A stretch of DNA of 54,598 nt, from the NCBI GenBank assembly GCA_027306585.1, contig DAHUZJ010000061.1, positions 1 to 54,598 on the forward strand, read 5' to 3'. A model generated the notes under the pieces. That model did no database searches, was not told the DNA's origin, and saw nothing but the letters and a program-made list of their open reading frames with translations. This DNA is from Acidimicrobiaceae bacterium (GTDB lineage: Bacteria; Actinomycetota; Acidimicrobiia; Acidimicrobiales; RAAP-2). The position numbers were made by a program, and so were the translations under genes. This document shows, one piece after another, positions 1-7,000 of this stretch; the first letter of the stretch is position 1; each line of letters opens with the position of its first letter.

Positions 1-58
1 TCGAACCCGCGACCCTCACCTTGGCAAGGTGATGCTCTACCAACTGAGCCACGTCCGC
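1..58 (-). tRNA. tRNA-Gly (anticodon GCC), 3' end cut off by window edge
   Basis: Read on the reverse strand, the 5' acceptor arm GCGGACG, a D-arm GCTC-AGTTGGTA-GAGC, an anticodon stem TCACC/GGTGA around the loop TTGCCAA, and the start of the T-arm GCGGGTTCGA follow in normal order and spacing. The loop gives anticodon GCC, so glycine. The rest of the T-arm, the acceptor 3' strand and any CCA lie outside the window. Confidence 0.95.
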
Positions 59-69
59 GTGCTGGTCGG

Positions 70-1536
70 TCAGGTTACCACCCTGCCAGTGAAGGCCGTG
101 GACCGCGCGGCGTCCACGAGCTCGCCCACCGCTTCCTCCACCAGCACCGCCAGGTCGTCCAGATCAGGCACCAGCCGGCGACAGGCGACGAGCCCCACGT
201 GGACGGCGCCCCGGTACGTCATCGTGGTGACGTTGAGACCGACGCCGTGCGCGATCGGACCGGCTGGGAACATCGCCGCCACCGGCGCGCCAGCGCACCA
301 CAACGGGACATCGGGGACGCGCAACGTCGAGACCACCAGATTGAAGGGCGGCGGGACCCTGTCGAACGCGCGGGCTGCCGAGAGACAGCGCGCCGTCCAG
401 GTCGTGAGGGCGTAGGGGGTCGCCCGGGCGATCTCGTCGAGCAGCCGACCCCAGGCCAGCTTCTCCTGTTCCTTGGCCACGCGACTGGCGGCCGCCACCG
501 CACGTAGCCGCGCTTCCGGCCCGTGGGCTTCGCTCCCCAACCCGACCAACATCCCCGACACCTGGTTCCCAAGCGCCGCAGACGCCCCTTCGGCTCGCCG
601 GGTGGAGACCGGAACGAGGGCCACCAGAGGCCGGTCCGGTACCTCCCCCCGCCGCTGGAGGAGACGGTCCACCGCGGCACCGACGGCGCACAGGACGACG
701 TCGTTGAACGTCACCCCACCGGCCCGAGCCCCGAGGACGCGGCGGACTTCCCGAAGCGCGTCGAGGGGAAGCGCCACGGTGGCGAAACGCCGGGCGGACG
801 AGAGCGCGCCGTTGAGGGACGTCCTCGGTGCGCGAAAGGGGGTTGGCGGTGGGGCGGTGCCCGCCGCCGAGAGCCGCCGGTTGTGCGCCGCCACCTCCGT
901 CAGGACATCCGCGCTCACCCGCAGCGCCCCGAAGGCAGCTTCTGGCTGGCGGGCCAGGACCCCACAGGTGAGCCGCAGCAGTTCCCGGTGGCTGGGCAGC
1001 GGCGGCGGCGCCCACGGCGGGGGTCGGTCGTCGGGCACCGGGGAGCCGGAGAGGTCCAGGAACGACGCCATCGTGTTGGCGCCCGAGACCCCGTCGAGGA
1101 TCGCGTGGTGCAGCTTGGCGACGAGGGCGCTGCGCCCACCGCTGAGACCCTCCACCGACACCATCTCCCAGAGCGGCCTGTCGGGCGGGAGCGGGCGAGC
1201 AAGCAGGACGCCCACCAGCTCGCGGAGCTCGGCAGGACCGCCCGGTGCCGGAAGGCTCGCCCGCCGGAGGTGCAGGTCCAGATCGAAGTCGGGGTCGTCT
1301 ACCCAGATCGGGGGCAGCAGGTCGAGGGGCAGGCGTACCGCCCGTTGCCGGAACTGCGGCACGAGATGCAGGCGGCGGCGCACCATCTCGCGGACGGACT
1401 CGAAGCGAGCCGCCGGCGCCGCCGGGCCGTCCTGACCGGTCGGCGGGTCGAGCACGACCACCGCCGCCACGTGCAGCTGGGCCGTCGCCGTCTCCAGGGC
1501 GAGGAAGGCGCTGTCGAGACCGCCGAGGGGCTGCAT
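70..1536 (-). CDS. Wax ester synthase / diacylglycerol acyltransferase (WS/DGAT family)
   Basis: Predicted 488-residue bifunctional acyltransferase that would join acyl-CoA to a long-chain alcohol or diacylglycerol to make wax esters or triacylglycerol. The N-terminus (PLGGLDSAFLALE) is typical of the family. The catalytic motif HHAILDG is intact at about residues 140-146, a PLWEM block precedes it, and the structural NDVVL motif follows in the C-terminal half. Length fits the usual 450-500. The ATG at 1536 was chosen because it begins the family N-terminus; it lies only 5 nt after the dut stop, so the two are probably co-transcribed. Fits the fatty-acid activation gene fadD nearby as part of a storage-lipid pathway. 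Confidence 0.93.
   Translation of the reverse strand: MQPLGGLDSAFLALETATAQLHVAAVVVLDPPTGQDGPAAPAARFESVREMVRRRLHLVPQFRQRAVRLPLDLLPPIWVDDPDFDLDLHLRRASLPAPGGPAELRELVGVLLARPLPPDRPLWEMVSVEGLSGGRSALVAKLHHAILDGVSGANTMASFLDLSGSPVPDDRPPPWAPPPLPSHRELLRLTCGVLARQPEAAFGALRVSADVLTEVAAHNRRLSAAGTAPPPTPFRAPRTSLNGALSSARRFATVALPLDALREVRRVLGARAGGVTFNDVVLCAVGAAVDRLLQRRGEVPDRPLVALVPVSTRRAEGASAALGNQVSGMLVGLGSEAHGPEARLRAVAAASRVAKEQEKLAWGRLLDEIARATPYALTTWTARCLSAARAFDRVPPPFNLVVSTLRVPDVPLWCAGAPVAAMFPAGPIAHGVGLNVTTMTYRGAVHVGLVACRRLVPDLDDLAVLVEEAVGELVDAARSTAFTGRVVT
72..77 (-). promoter_or_regulatory. Possible -10 box for tRNA-Gly
   Basis: TAACCT on the reverse strand sits 13 nt before the tRNA 5' end and overlaps the stop codon of the WS/DGAT gene. 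Spacing suits a -10 element; no clear -35 was seen. The tRNA could also be transcribed by read-through from dut and WS/DGAT. Confidence 0.35.
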
Positions 1537-1541
1537 GCCGC

Positions 1542-1979
1542 CTACCGTCCCGTGTGGCCGAACCCGCCCGCGCCACGTGCGGCCGAGGGCAGCTCCTCCA
1601 CCGGTTCGAAGGCCACCGCCTCCACCGCTTGGACCACGAGCTGGGCCACGCGGTCGCCGCGCCGCACCAGGTAGTCCTCCGTCGGATCGGTGTTGACGAG
1701 CAGCACGGCGAGCTCCCCCCGGTAGCCGGCGTCGATGAGGCCGGGGGTGTTCAGGCAGGTGACCCCGTGCCGCAGGGCCAGACCGCTGCGTGGCTGCACG
1801 AAGCCGGCGTGCCCAGGGGGGATCGCCACCGCCACGCCGGTCGGGACCAGAGCCCGCCCTCCTCCGGCTCGAAGGAGCGCGTCCTGGCGGGCGTACAGGT
1901 CCGCCCCGGCATCGCCGGGATGCGCGTAGGAGGGAAGCGGCAGCTCGGGGTCGATCCGCAGGACCGGGACCGAGAGCAT
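1542..1979 (-). CDS. dut: dUTP diphosphatase (trimeric dUTPase)
   Basis: Hydrolyses dUTP to dUMP and pyrophosphate, keeping uracil out of DNA and supplying dTMP synthesis. All five trimeric dUTPase motifs are present in 145 residues: GDAGADLYA, QPRSGLALRHG, the catalytic-Asp region GLIDAGYRGELAV, RGDRVAQLVV and the C-terminal arm RGAGGFGHTGR. Normal length. The ATG at 1979 has no Shine-Dalgarno but a TACCAT -10 box (1987-1992) only 7 nt upstream, so the message is probably leaderless. Diverges from orn with 43 bp between start codons. Confidence 0.96.
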   Translation of the reverse strand: MLSVPVLRIDPELPLPSYAHPGDAGADLYARQDALLRAGGGRALVPTGVAVAIPPGHAGFVQPRSGLALRHGVTCLNTPGLIDAGYRGELAVLLVNTDPTEDYLVRRGDRVAQLVVQAVEAVAFEPVEELPSAARGAGGFGHTGR

Positions 1980-2022
1980 TCCGGCGATGGTAGACGGTGC
2001 TGGCGTGGGTAGCATCGCCCCG
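1980..2022. promoter_or_regulatory. Compact divergent leaderless promoter pair for dut and orn
   Basis: The 43-bp gap contains a reverse-strand -10 box TACCAT (1987-1992), 7 nt before the dut ATG, and a forward -10 box TAGCAT (2010-2015), 7 nt before the orn ATG. Neither gene shows a Shine-Dalgarno sequence. Both would be transcribed from about the first base of the start codon. Confidence 0.6.
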
Positions 2023-2604
2023 ATGTTGGCGTGGATGGACCTCGAGATGACGGGGCTCGACCCGGCTCGGCACACGATCGTCGAGATCGCGACCCTGGTC
2101 ACCGACGACGATTTGGAGATCGTCGCCGAGGGCCCGGACCTCGTCGTGGCAGCCACGCCCGAGCAGCTGGCAGCCATGGGCCAGGTAGTGCGGGAGATGC
2201 ACACCCGGTCAGGGCTCCTGGCGGCGATCGAGTCCTCGACGCTGTCGCTGGCCGAGGCCGGGGCCGCCACGCTCGACTTCCTCCGCCAGTACCTCCCCAA
2301 GCCCGGGTCGGTCCCGCTCGCCGGCAACTCGATCGGGATGGACCGCCGGTTTCTCGCCGTCCACCTCCCCGAGGTCGAGCAGTTCCTCCACTATCGCTCG
2401 ATCGACGTCTCCACGGTGAAGGAGCTCGCCCGCCGCTGGTACCCGGCGGCTGCCGCCGCCGCACCGCACAAGCAGGGTTCCCACCGGGCCATGGACGACA
2501 TCAAGGAGAGCGTCGCCGAGCTCGCGTACTACCGGCAGGCGGTGTTCCGCTCGCCCGACGGCACCGCCGTCGCCCCCCGCCACGCCCCCGCCGGCGAGGT
2601 ATGA
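2023..2604 (+). CDS. orn: Oligoribonuclease
   Basis: A 3'-5' exoribonuclease of the DEDDh family that degrades 2-5 nt RNAs and, in c-di-GMP-using bacteria, pGpG. The exonuclease residues are visible: D and E in MDLEMTGLD near the N-terminus, the middle D in NSIGMDRRFL, and the H/D pair in SHRAMDDIKES. At 193 residues it is of normal length. The start at 2023 puts MLAWMDLEMTG at the N-terminus and is 7 nt after a -10 box; an upstream ATG at 1987 is unlikely because it would leave no promoter space. The last bases overlap fadD (ATGA), suggesting translational coupling. The GGDEF-EAL gene at 7-9 kb makes pGpG turnover a plausible role. Confidence 0.95.
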   Translation: MLAWMDLEMTGLDPARHTIVEIATLVTDDDLEIVAEGPDLVVAATPEQLAAMGQVVREMHTRSGLLAAIESSTLSLAEAGAATLDFLRQYLPKPGSVPLAGNSIGMDRRFLAVHLPEVEQFLHYRSIDVSTVKELARRWYPAAAAAAPHKQGSHRAMDDIKESVAELAYYRQAVFRSPDGTAVAPRHAPAGEV

Positions 2605-4412
2605 CGGAAGCTCTGTCGCTGGCGGAGGCCACCGCCACTCTGACGGCCCCAGGCCAGCCGTTCGAGATGGAAGAGGTGGTGATCCGGGGGATCCCCACCC
2701 GCGTATGGAAGCGGGCCCCGGCCACCCTACGCACAGTCCTCGAGCTGTCCCGCGGCTACGGGGACACCGACTTCCTCGTGTACGAGGACGAGCGGGTGAC
2801 CTTCGAGCAGCACTACCGGACCGCCGCCGCGCTCGCCCACCGCCTGAGCGACCGGTTCGGCATTCAGAAGGGCGACCGCGTCGCCGTCGCCATGCGAAAC
2901 CTTCCCGAGTGGGTGATCGCGTTCTGGGCGGCGGCCGTGATCGGGGCCGTCGTCGTCCCCCTCAACGCCTGGTGGACGACCGACGAGCTCGCCTACGGCC
3001 TCGCCGACTCGGGCACCGTGGTCGTCTTCGCCGACCGCGAACGCGCCGATCGCATCCGGCCCCGGCTCGGTGAGCTGCCGCAGCTGCGGACCCTGGTGAT
3101 CGTCGACGAGCACCGCCGGCCGGCTGCCGCCGGCCACCCCGAAGGCGGCGCGACCACCGAGCCGGTCCCGGCCGGCGCCGAGCGCGGGCACGCCGCCGAG
3201 GTGACCTTCGCCGACGCATTGGGCGAGGTGACCGCGCAGGTCACGCCGCCACCGGTGGACCTCCAACCCGACGACGACGCCACCCTCTTCTACACGTCCG
3301 GAACGACCGGTCGGCCGAAGGGGGCCATCGGGACCCATCGCAACACGTGCAGCAACCTCATGAACCTGTACTTCGTGAACATGCGAAGCCGGCTGCGGTT
3401 CGGCAGCGGGATGGTCGACGACGACGCACGGGTCCCCAACTGCTACTTGCTCACCGTCCCGCTGTTCCACGCGACCGGCTGCCACGCCGTCCTCGTCACC
3501 AACACGGCCTACGGGACGAAGCTGGTGATGCTGCACCACTTCGATCCCGAGCGCGCCCTGGAGCTGATCGAGCGAGAACACGTCACCGTCTTCGGCGGGG
3601 TCCCCACCATGGTCATGCAGATCCTGGACTCACCCGCTCTCGGGCAGCGGGACCTCTCCTCCGTCCGGTCCGTCTCCTACGGCGGTGCCCCGGCCCCGCC
3701 CGAGCTCGTCCGCCGGATCCGCAAGGTGATCCCCGTCGGCCAGCCGGGCAACGGCTACGGGCTCACGGAGACGTCGGCCGCCACGTCGATGAACACGGGC
3801 GAGGACTACGTCCGCAAGCCAGACAGCGTCGGACCGCCGGTGCCGGTCGTCGACATCGCCATCGTCCCCGAGGGCTACGACGGCGACGAGCCCCCACAGG
3901 TCGGCCCAGGAGTGACGGGCGAACTGTGGGTCAAGGGTCCCAACGTCGTGCGCGGCTACTGGCAGCGCCCCGACGACACCGCCCGCACGTTCACCCGAGG
4001 GTGGCTCCACACCGGCGACATCGCCCGGGTCGACGAGGAGGGCTTCCTCTACATCGTCGACCGGGCCAAGGACGTGGTGATCCGGGGCGGGGAGAACGTC
4101 TACTCCGTCGAGGTGGAAGGTGCGCTCTTCGAGCACCCGGCCGTGGCCGAGTGCGCCGTCATCGGCGTCCCCCACCCGATCCTCGGGGAAGAGGTCGGTG
4201 CGGTGATCGTGCTGCGACCCGGGGCCAAGGTCACGGCCGACGAGCTGATCCAGCACGTGCGCGACCGTCTCGCTGCCTACAACGTCCCGACCCGCCTGTG
4301 GCTGCGCACCGAGCCGCTCCCCCACAACGCGGCGGGCAAGGTGCTCAAGCGCGAGCTGCGCGACGGCCTCCTACGCGAGGTGCCGCCGGCGCACGCTGAC
4401 GGCGTGAACTGA
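2601..4412 (+). CDS. AMP-forming acyl-CoA synthetase (long-chain fatty acid-CoA ligase type)
   Basis: A 603-residue ANL-superfamily enzyme that activates a carboxylic acid as acyl-AMP and transfers it to CoA. The P-loop TSGTTGRPKG is at about residues 230-240, the A5 motif GYGLTETSA near 383, the hinge region HTGDIARVDEEGFLYIVDR near 467-490 followed by GGENVYSVEVE, and the C-terminal catalytic lysine in NAAGKVLKREL near 577. Starts at the ATG overlapping the orn stop. Chain-length specificity cannot be read from the sequence, but WS/DGAT, crotonase and aldehyde dehydrogenase nearby suggest fatty-acid metabolism. The last 17 bases of coding sequence are copied after the stop (see repeat). Confidence 0.93.
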   Translation: MTEALSLAEATATLTAPGQPFEMEEVVIRGIPTRVWKRAPATLRTVLELSRGYGDTDFLVYEDERVTFEQHYRTAAALAHRLSDRFGIQKGDRVAVAMRNLPEWVIAFWAAAVIGAVVVPLNAWWTTDELAYGLADSGTVVVFADRERADRIRPRLGELPQLRTLVIVDEHRRPAAAGHPEGGATTEPVPAGAERGHAAEVTFADALGEVTAQVTPPPVDLQPDDDATLFYTSGTTGRPKGAIGTHRNTCSNLMNLYFVNMRSRLRFGSGMVDDDARVPNCYLLTVPLFHATGCHAVLVTNTAYGTKLVMLHHFDPERALELIEREHVTVFGGVPTMVMQILDSPALGQRDLSSVRSVSYGGAPAPPELVRRIRKVIPVGQPGNGYGLTETSAATSMNTGEDYVRKPDSVGPPVPVVDIAIVPEGYDGDEPPQVGPGVTGELWVKGPNVVRGYWQRPDDTARTFTRGWLHTGDIARVDEEGFLYIVDRAKDVVIRGGENVYSVEVEGALFEHPAVAECAVIGVPHPILGEEVGAVIVLRPGAKVTADELIQHVRDRLAAYNVPTRLWLRTEPLPHNAAGKVLKRELRDGLLREVPPAHADGVN

Positions 4413-4430
4413 CGGCGCACGCTGACGGCG
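4388..4430. repeat. 17-bp direct repeat at the fadD 3' end
   Basis: GGCGCACGCTGACGGCG occurs at 4388-4404 inside the last codons of the acyl-CoA synthetase and again at 4414-4430 just past its stop codon. It is one of several 3'-end duplications in this window. Confidence 0.85.
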
Positions 4431-4455
4431 CCGGCCTCGCGGCCGGCACCGTCAG
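4422..4455. terminator. Bidirectional hairpin between the convergent fadD and peroxiredoxin genes
   Basis: Arms 4422-4436 and 4441-4455 pair over 15 bp with one mismatch around a TCGC loop. There is no clear U-tract on either side, so termination strength is uncertain, but the position between two convergent stop codons fits a shared terminator. Confidence 0.7.
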
Positions 4456-4480
4456 TTGTAGCGCCCCGAGGGCCGCCGGC

Positions 4481-5116
4481 TCACTTGTTGGGCTGGGGCG
4501 TCATCCGCAGGTACGGCTTCAGGGTCTTGAAGCCCTTGGGGAACCGGGTCTTCGCCTCCTCGTCCGGGATGGCGGGGGCGATGATGACCTCGCCCCCGTC
4601 GGTCCAGTTGACGGGAGTGGACACCTGGTACTCGGACGTCAGCTGGAGGGAGTCGAGCACCCGGAGGATCTCGCCGACGTTGCGCCCGGTCGACGCCGGG
4701 TAGGTCAGGGTGAGCTTGACCTTCTTGTCCGGCCCGATGATGAACACCGACCGCACGGTCAACGTGTCGTTGGCGTTGGGGTGGATCATGTCGTAGAGGT
4801 CGGCCACCCGGTGGTCCTCGTCCCCGATGATCGGGAAGTTCAGCGCCGAACCTTGGGTCTCGGCGATGTCACCGGCCCAGCCCTTGTGGGACTCCACCGA
4901 GTCCACGGACAGGCCGATCAGCTTGGCGTTGCGCTTGTCGAACTCGGACTTGGCGGCGGAGAATGCCCCCAGCTCGGTCGTGCACACGGGGGTGAAGTCC
5001 TTCGGGTGCGAGAACAGGATCCCCCAGCTGTCGCCGAGCCACTCGTGGAATTGGATGGTCCCCTCGGTGGTGTCGGCGGTGAAGTCGGGGGCGGTGTCGC
5101 CCAGGCGAATGGCCAT
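4481..5116 (-). CDS. 1-Cys peroxiredoxin (Prx6/AhpC-TSA family)
   Basis: Reduces peroxides using a peroxidatic cysteine in the motif FTPVCTTELG at about residues 42-51. The protein has 211 residues, with an N-terminal thioredoxin-like domain and the C-terminal domain typical of Prx6-type enzymes (EYQVSTPVNW and onward). Only one conserved cysteine is seen, hence 1-Cys. The ATG has a strong AGGAGG ribosome site 10 nt upstream, unlike many leaderless neighbours. Convergent with fadD across a hairpin. Confidence 0.94.
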   Translation of the reverse strand: MAIRLGDTAPDFTADTTEGTIQFHEWLGDSWGILFSHPKDFTPVCTTELGAFSAAKSEFDKRNAKLIGLSVDSVESHKGWAGDIAETQGSALNFPIIGDEDHRVADLYDMIHPNANDTLTVRSVFIIGPDKKVKLTLTYPASTGRNVGEILRVLDSLQLTSEYQVSTPVNWTDGGEVIIAPAIPDEEAKTRFPKGFKTLKPYLRMTPQPNK

Positions 5117-5170
5117 CGAGTCGGTCCTCCTGTGGTGGGATGGGGCACGCCGCGTCGTGCGGGCGCCGAG

Positions 5171-5202
5171 CCCACCCTAGCGGTGGGCGAACGCATTGTC
5201 GA
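5171..5202 (-). promoter_or_regulatory. Putative peroxiredoxin promoter with overlapping inverted repeat
   Basis: On the reverse strand a -35-like TCGACA (5197-5202) and a -10 TAGGGT (5174-5179) are 17 bp apart, about 58 nt before the ATG. The -10 lies inside the inverted repeat CCCACC-CTAGC-GGTGGG (5171-5187), a possible operator. The rest of the 250-bp gap toward the crotonase holds no gene that I can support. Confidence 0.5.
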
Positions 5203-5366
5203 CTGGCTGGGTCGGCTTTTACCCGACCTCGCCGGGGCCCCCTGCGCAGCCCTGAGCGCACCCGCCTGGGCCCGCTCGGGGCCCGTCGGGACCGCCTCAG
5301 CCCGCGCCGTCCCTGCCCAGCGGCCATCGACAACTCCCTGCGCCCGCCGTGCCATTATCGGGCGTC

Positions 5367-6197
5367 ATGCAGAGCGAGGACCGTGGCGGGCCTCCTCCGG
5401 TCTCGGTGTCCCGTCACGGCGCAGTGTCGGTGGTCGCCATCGAGCGACCAGAGGTCCGCAACGCGGTCGACAGCGCCACGGCCACGGCGCTGCGGCAGGC
5501 ATTCGCCGCCTTCGACGCCGACGAGGACGCCCGCGTGGCCGTGCTCACCGGGGCCGGCGACACGTTCTGTGCCGGCGCGGACCTGAAGGCCCTGGCGACG
5601 GGCGACCGTCGGCCGATCCCCGACTTCGGCCCGGGCCCGATGGGCCCGACCCGGATGACGCTCGCCAAGCCGGTCATCGCCGCCGTCGAGGGCCACGCGG
5701 TGGCCGGCGGCCTCGAGCTGGCACTGTGGTGCGACCTCCGGGTGGCAGCCGAGGACGCCATCTTCGGGGTGTACTGCCGGCGCTTCGGGGTCCCTCTGTG
5801 CGACCTCGGCACGGTCCGCCTTCCCCGCCTCATCGGGCACTCCCGGGCAATGGACATGATCCTCACGGGCCGGTCGGTCTCGGGAACCGAGGCCTTCGCC
5901 ATCGGGCTGGCCAACCGTCTCGTGCCGCACGGGCGAGCCCTCGATACGGCACTCGAGCTGGCCGACCAGTTGAGCGCGCTGCCGCAGCGGTGCCTGCGCA
6001 GCGACCGGCGCTCGGCGCTCGAGCAATGGGGCCTCGACGAGGCGGCGGCGGCCGTCAACGAGGCGCACCGGGCACGAGAGGTGATCGCCAGCGGGGAGAC
6101 GATGCGTGGCGCCCTGCGGTTCGCCGCGGGCGAGGGCCGAAGCGGTGCGCCCGTCGCCACCTCGGGCGGCGGTCGGGGCCCGGCCGGGTCACCATGA
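5367..6197 (+). CDS. Crotonase (enoyl-CoA hydratase/isomerase) family protein
   Basis: A 276-residue crotonase-fold protein acting on an acyl-CoA. Both oxyanion-hole segments are recognisable: CAGADLKAL near residues 70-78 and GHAVAGGLELALWCDLR near 110-126. The region that carries the two catalytic glutamates in true enoyl-CoA hydratases reads RRFGVPLCDLGTVRLPRLIG here, with no Glu at the usual place, so it may be an isomerase, hydrolase or other crotonase rather than a hydratase. The ATG at 5367 was preferred over a GTG at 5349 because a CATTAT -10 box lies 8 nt upstream (leaderless). It ends in an ATGA overlap with the HAD phosphatase gene. Confidence 0.88.
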   Translation: MQSEDRGGPPPVSVSRHGAVSVVAIERPEVRNAVDSATATALRQAFAAFDADEDARVAVLTGAGDTFCAGADLKALATGDRRPIPDFGPGPMGPTRMTLAKPVIAAVEGHAVAGGLELALWCDLRVAAEDAIFGVYCRRFGVPLCDLGTVRLPRLIGHSRAMDMILTGRSVSGTEAFAIGLANRLVPHGRALDTALELADQLSALPQRCLRSDRRSALEQWGLDEAAAAVNEAHRAREVIASGETMRGALRFAAGEGRSGAPVATSGGGRGPAGSP

Positions 6198-6907
6198 GCC
6201 CGCTCCCCTTCGACACGGTGGCCGCCTTCGACTTCGACGGCACGCTCACCCACGGTGGCAGCGTCGCCAGCTTCCTCATGCGGGTCCGAGGCCCTGTCCC
6301 CTTCGCGGTGGCGGCGGCACGCGAGCTGCCGGCGATCGTCCGGGGGGCCGTGATGGGGGGCACCGCGGCCGACGAGGCGAAGGAGGCGCTCTTCGCCCGG
6401 CTGCTGGCTGGCCTCCCGGCCGAGGAGGCGTTCCGCATCGGGACCGAGTTCGCCGAGCACCACCTCCGCCGGCGGCTCCGGCCCGACACCCGGGCGCGGC
6501 TCGAGTGGCACCGATCGCAGGGGCACGCCGTGGTGGTCGTCTCGGCGTCACCGGAGTGCTACGTGCGGCCGGCAGCCGAGCTGCTCGGCGCCGACGCCGC
6601 CCTCGCCACTCGCCTGGCCGTGAGCGGTGACCTGCTGACGGGCCGGTACGAAGGGAAGAACTGCCGGGGCGGCGAGAAGTACGCCCGCGTCATGGGGTGG
6701 CTGCGGTCTCAGGGCGCCTCGGCCGATCAGGCGGTGCTGTGGGCGTACGGCAACAGCCGGGGGGACCTGCGGCTCCTGGCAGCAGCCGACCACGGCGTGG
6801 ACGCCGGCCGGCTCGGTCCCCTCGGGCGGTTGCGGCGCTATCCGTCGCTGCGCGCCGTCATGGCCGCCCAGAGCCAGCGGGCCGCACAAGCCCCCGGCCA
6901 CGTCTAG
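6194..6907 (+). CDS. HAD-IB family phosphatase (phosphoserine phosphatase-like)
   Basis: A 237-residue HAD hydrolase. The nucleophile motif FDFDGTLTHGG is at the N-terminus, motif II is VVVSASPECYV near residue 115-125, a lysine follows in the GEKYARVM region, and motif IV reads YGNSRGDLRLL near 190-200. The helical cap between motifs I and II is the type found in the IB subfamily, which includes SerB and acyl-phosphate or lysophosphatidate phosphatases. The start codon overlaps the crotonase stop (ATGA), so they are probably translated together; a role in lipid metabolism is possible but not shown. Confidence 0.88.
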   Translation: MSPLPFDTVAAFDFDGTLTHGGSVASFLMRVRGPVPFAVAAARELPAIVRGAVMGGTAADEAKEALFARLLAGLPAEEAFRIGTEFAEHHLRRRLRPDTRARLEWHRSQGHAVVVVSASPECYVRPAAELLGADAALATRLAVSGDLLTGRYEGKNCRGGEKYARVMGWLRSQGASADQAVLWAYGNSRGDLRLLAAADHGVDAGRLGPLGRLRRYPSLRAVMAAQSQRAAQAPGHV

Positions 6908-6928
6908 TCGGTCGGCCCGGACCCAACG

Positions 6929-6976
6929 CCGGCGGACGGCCCGGCGGACGGCCCGGCGGACGGCAAGGCAGACGGC
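6929..6976. repeat. 12-bp tandem repeat (about four units) between convergent genes
   Basis: CCGGCGGACGGC is repeated at 6929, 6941 and 6953, with a diverged fourth unit at 6965. It lies between the HAD phosphatase and GGDEF-EAL stop codons. No coding function. Confidence 0.85.
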
Positions 6977-7000
6977 AAGTCGGACAGGCGGGCGACGGCC

